Assembly (NCBI GenBank): GCA_029237695.1 | Contig: CM055265.1 | Span: 217,051,679 to 217,115,678 of the forward strand | Reading direction: 5' to 3' | Source of the DNA: Conchocele bisecta | Taxonomy: Eukaryota; Mollusca; Bivalvia; Lucinida; Thyasiridae | DNA length: 64,000 nt | Part shown: positions 48,847-57,800 of the stretch, piece by piece | How the letters are laid out: each line of letters starts with the position of its first letter | How positions within the stretch are numbered: the stretch's first letter is position 1 | The notes under the pieces: generated by a model | The model's input: the letters and a program-made list of their open reading frames with translations, nothing else | Databases searched by the model: none | What the model was told of the DNA's origin: nothing | Translations under genes and position numbers: made by a program

Positions 48847-51800
48847 TTCACCGTCACGCCTTGGTTAAGGTTTTTAGTCAAGTTTGTATATGGAATACTA
48901 CTGGCCCTACACCCACCATACTTGGACAACTTCATCTCCTAGTGATGTACATCTATAACCCCTGATCTATATTTGACCTTGACCTACATTTCCTCTTGAA
49001 TTACTTGGTTAATTCCCATTGGTTAAGGTTTTTAGTCAACCTTGGTTAAGGGTTTTAGTCAAGCTTGTATATGCAATACTACTGGCCCTACACCCACCAT
49101 ACTTGGACAACTTCATCTCCTAGTGACGCACACCAATAACCCCTCATCTATATTTGACATTGACCTACATTTCCTCTTGAATTACTTACCTAATTCCCCT
49201 TGGTTAAGGTTTTTAGTCAACCTTGGTTAAGGTTTTTTTTCAAGCTTGTACATTGAATACTATTGTGCATCCAGACACCATACTTCGACAACCTTTTCTC
49301 ATAGGTATGTATATCAATAACCCCTGATCTATATTTGACCTTGACCTACATTTCCTCTTGAATTACTTACTTAATTCTTTTTGGTTAAGGTTTTTAGTCA
49401 ACCTTCTATATGGAATACTACTGGCCCTACACCCACCATACTTGGACAACTTCATCTCCTAGTGATGTACATCAACAACCCCTGATCTATATTTGACATT
49501 GACCTACATTTCCTCTTGAATTACTTACTTAATTCCCCTTGGTTAACGTTGTTAGTCAAGCTTGTATATGGAATACTCCTGGCACTACATCAACCATACT
49601 TGGAAAACTTCATCTCCTAGTGATGTACATCAACAACCCCTGACCTATATTTGACCTTGACCTACATTTAACCTTGAATTACTTACTTAATTCCCCTTGG
49701 TTAAGGTTTTTACTCGACCTTGGTTAAGCTTTTTACTCAAGCTTGTACATGGAATACTATTGTGCATACAGACACCATACTTGGACAACCTTTTCTCATA
49801 GTGATCTACATCAATAACCCCTGATCTATATTTGACCTTGACCTATATTTCCTCTTGAATTACTTACTTAATTCTCTTTGGTTAAGGTTTTTAGTCAAGC
49901 TTGTAGATGGAATACTATTGTGCATACAGACACCATACTTGGATAACTTTTTGTCATAGGGATGTACATCAATAACCCCTGACCTTTATTTTACCTTCAC
50001 CTACATTTAACCTTGAATTACTAGCTTAATGTGTATAGTCAAGCTTGTATATGGAATACTTCTGGGCCTACATAAACCATACTTGGACAACTTCATCTCC
50101 TAGTGATGTACATCAATAATCCCTGACCTATATTTGACCTTGACCTACTTTTATCCTTGGATTACTTAGTTATCTCCCCTTGGTTACGGTTTTTACTCAA
50201 GCTTGTATATGGAATACTCCTGTGCCTACAGCAACCATACTTGGAAAACTTTATCTCCTAGTGATGTACATCAATAACCCCTGACCTATATCTGACATTG
50301 ACCTACATTTAACCTTGAATTACTTACTTAATTTCCCTTGGTTAATGTTTTTAGTCAACCTTGGTTAAGGTTTTTCTGCAGGCCGCAGCCACCTTCTTTG
50401 TCAAGCTATGTGTACATCGACAACCCTCGTAGTCGAGCTATGCTGTTCTCCAATAGCTCTTGTTATTATACTGAATTTATTACATGTGATAATGTAATAC
50501 ATTCAGTATACTAACTTATAACTGCATACTTTTAATCATCAAATATATGCAGTCGTTAGTTCTATATGAAATAATCCATTTCGGGAAATATAAATGAATA
50601 CTCCCTCAAAGTAGACTTTGCTAGGTAAGTATGCTTTGCAATTTTGGTAAAATATGCTATTGACATGATTCTCAGTGTTTACGTGTTTCAGTAATACCCG
50701 CAGATCAGTTTGATCTAGTAGCCCCAAAATATACACTGGCTTGCGTTTTTTCAGGCATCTCGCTGGGTTTCACTGTGTACCCGACGGCCTTGACCTTCAT
50801 CCCGCTGCCACAGCTCTGGTCCGCCATTTTCTTCTTCAACCTCATGCTCGTCGGGCTGGACTCACAAGTAATCATGTGACCTGTACCTGTGACTCTCGTA
50901 GTGTAGCACTAACACAACATAGCCGTAGTCCATATTCAAATCAGTACGTGGGTCAGCGTTAGACAGACAGTCATAATGACATTTGTGACTAACATATATA
51001 TCCAAACCGTCATGTCTTCACTCAAGTTTAAGTTCTGAGACAGCATAGTACATACAGTAGAGCCTCTCTAAACCGGACACGCCGTCAGTCTGTGTATTAG
51101 TTATGTTGGTGTATATTTATGATGATAATCCCTGTTCAAGTTCGCAAAGCACAGTCGCATACCTTGGCATAGTCATATATGTCTGATTTACAGTGGAACT
51201 GTGTGTTATGGAAGTTCCACTGTATGTTATGATAAAAAGTATATACCATTGGTCGATTTAATAACATGCAACTTAAATACAGACCATGCCGTGATGACAC
51301 TTACGTTTGAAAAGATTCTCTGTCGACCAAATGAAGCCATGGACGAAAAGCAATGGGACTGAATAGTGTAGTACATCGGCGTTCTTTGCTAAAGAAGCAA
51401 AGTTGTTTCTAATGACAATATTAAACACGATCCGTTTAGGTGATAAGTTAAGAAACGTAATTCGTCGAACACAGCTATCAGACACATAGGTATTGCAAGT
51501 GAGATTTTATTGCGCTTGATCATTTGGATCGATGATTGCGCCAGTATTAGCACAGTCTATGACACGAGTACATCACATCACAGACTTCAGCGGAATTCAA
51601 GATGTGTACAACTGTCGAAGTGAGTCGTGCATAGCAACAACCAATGAGCCAGAACATATTAAAGGAAGTGTCAATAAAAATACTGATACAATATCATATT
51701 CTCACAGACTGGTTTCAATACATTTTCTGAATCTCTTAATTATATTATGTACATTTGTATACTTATGGGAGGTAATATTACTAAAAGATATGTCATAAGA

Positions 51801-54800
51801 TCACTATGAATACATGTACATATAATACATAATTGACGGGATGTTAAGTATAATATAGGAATAAACTGTTACCGAAATCTGGTCGCAGCTACATATATTA
51901 ATCGACATTGCATATTATTTGTGTGAGACATTGTCTAATACACGTATTTATATTCGCATAAATCTCTGTTAGTCAGGCATAATATATGATAATAACAATC
52001 GGATATTCAAAGTATAATCAAATTATAATCATTCATCAATAACTGTGGATGCTAAAATTTCTTAAATGTTACTTTAATGCATATGACGTGAAGCCATACA
52101 TGTGTTTTCATATATACATTTTGATATAAACTCATCTTCTTTCATACACGTGTGGCTATTACCCGGATGTTAACAAATATAGTTGCAACCATTGTATAAG
52201 ACGATTAGCGTTTAGTCCTAGCAGTCAGTTTATCTGCGCCTGAATTATCTGGTTGCTAGTACAATCGTTTATAGTTTACCAAGTTTGCCAGACCAAATCC
52301 AAATACATATCTGATGGAGTAATTAGTGAGAGTCCTATGTAACGTTTCATTCTTCTAATTGTTAATGCATACGCCTCTGGACTACATATTACTGTCTAAA
52401 GTTCCATTTCTCTTATATGTGTACATGCATTCCTTTTACACACTGTATTAGCATAACAAGTTTCATTTTTCAAAACTTAATTGTATATCATAATTTCCAA
52501 TAACCTCCGAAGGGAAGCACATTTAATACACATTGTTTTAAAGTCACAATTTTTATTAAATTTTCGACCATGTGGTCGAAAATTTAATAAAAAGAGTGAC
52601 TTTAAAACAATATTTGTATATCTTTTCATCATTTTCGAACTTTCACATGACGCATTGGCCTATTGACTGCTGATTTAAAAAAAATGTATCTTTGTCTTTG
52701 TAAACACAATATAATTGTCATACTACAAGTTATTGCAAAATGAGGCTTGTTTCAAATTTATTTGCTGACTCATTTTATTACACCATCAACAAACAAATCA
52801 AATCATTTATATATATATTATAAGTCAGTCCAACTGCGCACACCCAGTGCATATACATGTAATTGCAACATTCTCTTCCAAAACGGACAAAGACAAGGTA
52901 ATGAAGGCCAAGTCGCAGGTGAGGCACTCTAATCATTTCAAGCGAGTCTTCATTCACCACGACCAGTCAAGAGAGGAACGATTGATGGCCTCCAACTTGA
53001 GGGTTATTGTCGACGTGGTACGCAACAACAACTCTGACATCTCAGTGATTGGATCCCGGATCGTCACAGGGGACCGTGTGAAGCACGGGGATCGTTGGGA
53101 TCGAGTGAATCGCGAGGATCGAAGGAGTCGCGGTGATCGTATGGATCGCGAGGATCGAGGTAGTCGTATGGATCACGGGGATCGTGTCGAACGTCAGAAC
53201 CATATATCGGGCCGTCAACAATCATCAACAGGCGGGCAACGATGGAATGCCGCCCAATCGGAAACAATCACCCGAGGTATGCGCGGAAATAACGACGGTC
53301 TTGGTTCCAACCGCTATAGACACACCAGTCCATCGAACAGATCCACGTCACGTCGCACCAATTCTGCCCGAGGTAGTCAAATTGGACTTAACCGGAGTTA
53401 GGTGCGCATAGGGTTTTGGAATGTGAATGGCTGGTCAAATGATACTCTCTCAGACAATCATGTGCTCATGGCATCATGCATTAACATGCTTAATTTGGAT
53501 AGCATAGGTATAGCAGAGACACATTTATTAAAATCAGACAAACTTCAATTAGATAACTACAAGTGGTTTGGAAAAAACAGACATAGTGTACATGTGCGTG
53601 CCAAGAGGGGATCTGGAGGTGTGGGCTTTTTTTTATAAAAGATGAACTTTGTAATACGTTTCATGTTTCACTACTAGAATGTAACTTGGTGGTATTTTAT
53701 GGATGTGTCTTACACATAAAGTCACAGAGAGACGTATATACACTTGCATTTGTTACTTACCTCCCGATGGATCCACTTGGCAAGTAGATGTGAATGCCTT
53801 CTTTGATGCTCTGCTAAGTGCTATATATGACTATCAAAACAATGGTATAGTTTTTATATGCGGTGATTTTAATGCAAGATGTGGCGATAATGACGATTTT
53901 ATCGCCGGGGTTGATGATCTCCTACCGAGAAATGTTATTGACTTTAAGACAAACAAATATGGGAGCACTCTATTAGACTTTATAATAAATAGTAATTATT
54001 GTATATTGAATGACAGAAACTGTTGCAGCTATAACGATTTTACTTCGGTGTCAACTAAAGGGTGTTCAGTAGTTGATTATTGTCTAGTGAGTCACAGTGA
54101 GTTGGCACTGTTCTCCGATTTTCGTGCATCCAGAACTACCGAACTTGTATCAGTTTATGTAGGGGTAGAGGTCCTCGCTTCATCATCGATCCCAGACCAT
54201 TCTATTTTGTCGTGGACACTGACTCTTGATTATAACATACAGTCTTCACAATTGATGACATCCGGTACAGATGATGCAGCTTACGATAGGTTTGACGAAT
54301 CCACTGTACCGGAAACGTTTTTATACGAGAAATTACAGGATGTCAATACTGTTATAAACGGACTTGAATCGAGTTTAAGAGTACAGTCAGACCTTGATAA
54401 AGCCAATAGTGAATTTTGTGATATTGTGAAATCTGAAATGTATGAACGTTTGCCATTTAAACACGTACGACCCCTTTCGGGATGCTGTAATAAACGGAGG
54501 CGAATTGGTAAACCCTGGTGGAGTGAGGACCTCACAGTTGCATTGAATAATGTTTGTTGTAAGGAAACATCCTGGTTGAGATGCTCTGATAAGAACAGGA
54601 AAGCGACACTGAAACTACAGTATGTTTCGGATCGAAAACTATTTGACCGATTGGTACAGCGAGCGAAACGAATATATTGGTACAAGTGTCAATCGGAGCT
54701 GTTAACAGCAGTCGATACAGACCCAAACGAGTTTTGGAAAAATATTAGCAATGCTGGTATTGCTCAAGATAAGGTAAAGTGTATCCCTATGGAAGTGGTG

Positions 54801-57800
54801 CTTGACGATGGTTCTGTTTCAAATGACCTACATATTATTTTAGATAAATGGAAAACTGATTTTAGTCTCTCCTGAATGTAACTGTTGATGATCATATAAG
54901 CGTCGAACCACATACATGTACACTACAACCAGGTAGTCAAATAAGCACCGCTTTATCTAACGACATTTCTTTGTTAGAGGTACGTCAAGCTATATTCCGA
55001 GCGAAAACAGGTAAAGCCTGTGGACCGGATGGAATACCGTCAGATGTAATACGTAATGACACAGCAGTATCATTTCTGCATATTTTATTTAACATATGTC
55101 TACGGTCTGGAAAGGTCCCTTCCGATTGGGGTAATGGTATCATTAATCCTATACCGAAGTCAGGCACCACGGATCATATAAAGACCCACTTTCCTATAGG
55201 GGCATTACTCTATCCTCTACATTGTATAAATTGTATGCTTCGATTTTAAACGAGCGGTTGACTAATTGGGCTGACGCAAATGAAAAGTTAACGGAATACC
55301 AAAATGGGTTTAGGAAAAAGCGCAGTACGATTGATCATTTGTCTACACTTACAACAATCATTGAACCACGCAAAAAGAAACGTCTGTCAACGTTCTGCGC
55401 TTTCATTGACTTCAGAAAAGCATATGACTGTATAGATAGGAACATTTTACGGAAAAAGTTGATCAATATTGGTTTAACTGGCAATATTTTTAATGCAGTC
55501 AAATCTCTATATCCATGTGTGTCAGCCTACGTACGGGTTAATGGGTTTGTAAGTGACTGGTTTAGTGTAACTTCCGGTTTGCGTCAGGGTTGTTCGTTAT
55601 CATCACTCTTGTTCAACATGTTTATCAATGACTTGGCAATACGGATTAATGCCCTCGGAAAAGGTATACATATCGGTACTGAAAGAATATCTGTGTTATT
55701 ATATGCTGAAGACGTTGTCATTATTGCAGATAGTGAAGTTGATCTACAATACATGTTGTGCGAGTTAAATGGTTGGTGTAGCACGAACAATATGAACATA
55801 AATCATGACAAAAGTAATGTCGTTCATTTTAGACATAATGCTATACCCAGAACGCGGACAGTATTTAAATGCGGAGATCACACTGTTGGTATTATTGACA
55901 AGTACAAATATCTTGGCTTGATTTTGAATGAATTTCTCGATTATAATATCACCGCTAAAATGGTAGCACAGAGCGCTAGTAGATCTTTGGGTCTTCTGAT
56001 TGAAAAGTTTAAGAGAATGGGTGGAATGCCATGACTCTCTTGTATGGTCTGTTATATCATATGGAGCTGCAATTTGGGGTATTAAACCATACTCATGCAT
56101 CGATGCTGTACAGAACCGTGAAAATTATTTCTAGGAACAGGTAAATACACCCCTTCGCCGGGAGTGGCAGGTGACATGGGATGGAAACCACCTATCATAA
56201 AGCAATGGAAATGTATTGCACTTCACTGGTATCGGCTAACCCATATTGATTTTTTCCAGAATTGCATACAATGTATTTGCATGGGGTTCGGTACAAGGCA
56301 ACACAAGGTGCAAAATCTGATGCTACACTGTTCAATGTAAGTGTGCTAATCTTGGTTTGGCTCCTGATACTGTACATACCCTTTCTAGAAATGTATTAGT
56401 CAACGAAATTGTTAAGCGACTAATGGAAAGTTATACAGGCACCGAATGGTATTCCACAGTGAATAGAATGACTAGTTTACGCATGGGGGTAACAAACTTA
56501 GGCGTTATACACTGTTTAAGCAGACATGGGGGGGGGGGGGGGGTGGTGGAAACATACTGTAAACTTGTGTTGCCTCGAACACACAGATCTGCTTTCGCTA
56601 AGTTTAGATGCGGCGTAGCCCCCTTACGGTTGGAAACTGGTCGTTATGAACAACTGTATATTGGCAATAGGGTTTGCCCTTTTTGTATGACTCAAGTAGA
56701 AGATGAGTACCACGTACTGTTTAGCTGCCCTATATACAACGACATACGTATTGCGCTATAGGAAAAAGCATGTTCTATTGAACCACTGTTCGCTGAAATG
56801 ACTGATGATTCCAAATTTGTTTTTCTTTTCTCGAACTGTAATATAATACGATTTTGTGCCAAAACCCTTTGCTATATTTTAAATCGAAGATCTGCACTGT
56901 TGTACAAATAATACAATTATAGTACCATGTGTGAATTAGTTTACGTGTAAATAATGCAACTATTTCTTATTACAATTTTGTATCCCTTTTAAGCTCTGTT
57001 GCATATTGGTGTGTAGTCCTTTTAAAGTTTCAATAGAAACATATTATTCAAGTAATGTATTTTATGTATATGCTGAAATGTAATTATAGCTGCTCATTAA
57101 ATGAGCCGTCTCTTATAATTCTTACAGAATGGCAATTGTACATGTACATGTATTGTCTTATTGCTATGTATTTTATGATGTACAGTTGATGAGACGTAAA
57201 TAAACAATTGAACCTTGCAAATGGCGTTCAATTTGTGAGTCAGCATATAAATTGATTTGCTAATGTAGTATACAAAAATCTATTGTATGCACTGCTTGTT
57301 TAGGAAAACCAGCTAGCAATTAACGTTCACAACTTGTTTTTGCAGATTGGAGCTAAACAACTTTGCTATTTTACAGATAGATGTTCTGTAATAAAATAAA
57401 CTGAATACAGGTAAGGTATTATAGAACAATTTTCTACTTTCAGACGGACAAACAGATTTGGATTAACTTGGTATTGAGAAGTATTGTATCAGCCGGCAAA
57501 TTCGATAGTGTGTACAAAGTGTCATTATAACAGCTGCTATGTATGTAGATTCGATCAGCTTGCATATCAACATATCTGCAATACTTTTGTGGTATCCACA
57601 GTATTCTTCTACACCTTGTAGTTTCATACTATAACAAGGTGCATGATCACTTTGTTATAACAACAACAACAGTGGCTGAAAGTGTTGAAATCTTGAAAGT
57701 ATTATTTGATATTTCCCTTAATATGAAACGGATTTTGATGAAATATGGCGCAGCAAACGCGTCTTCATGAGCGGGAGTTTGGCACAGACTCATGTCGTTT

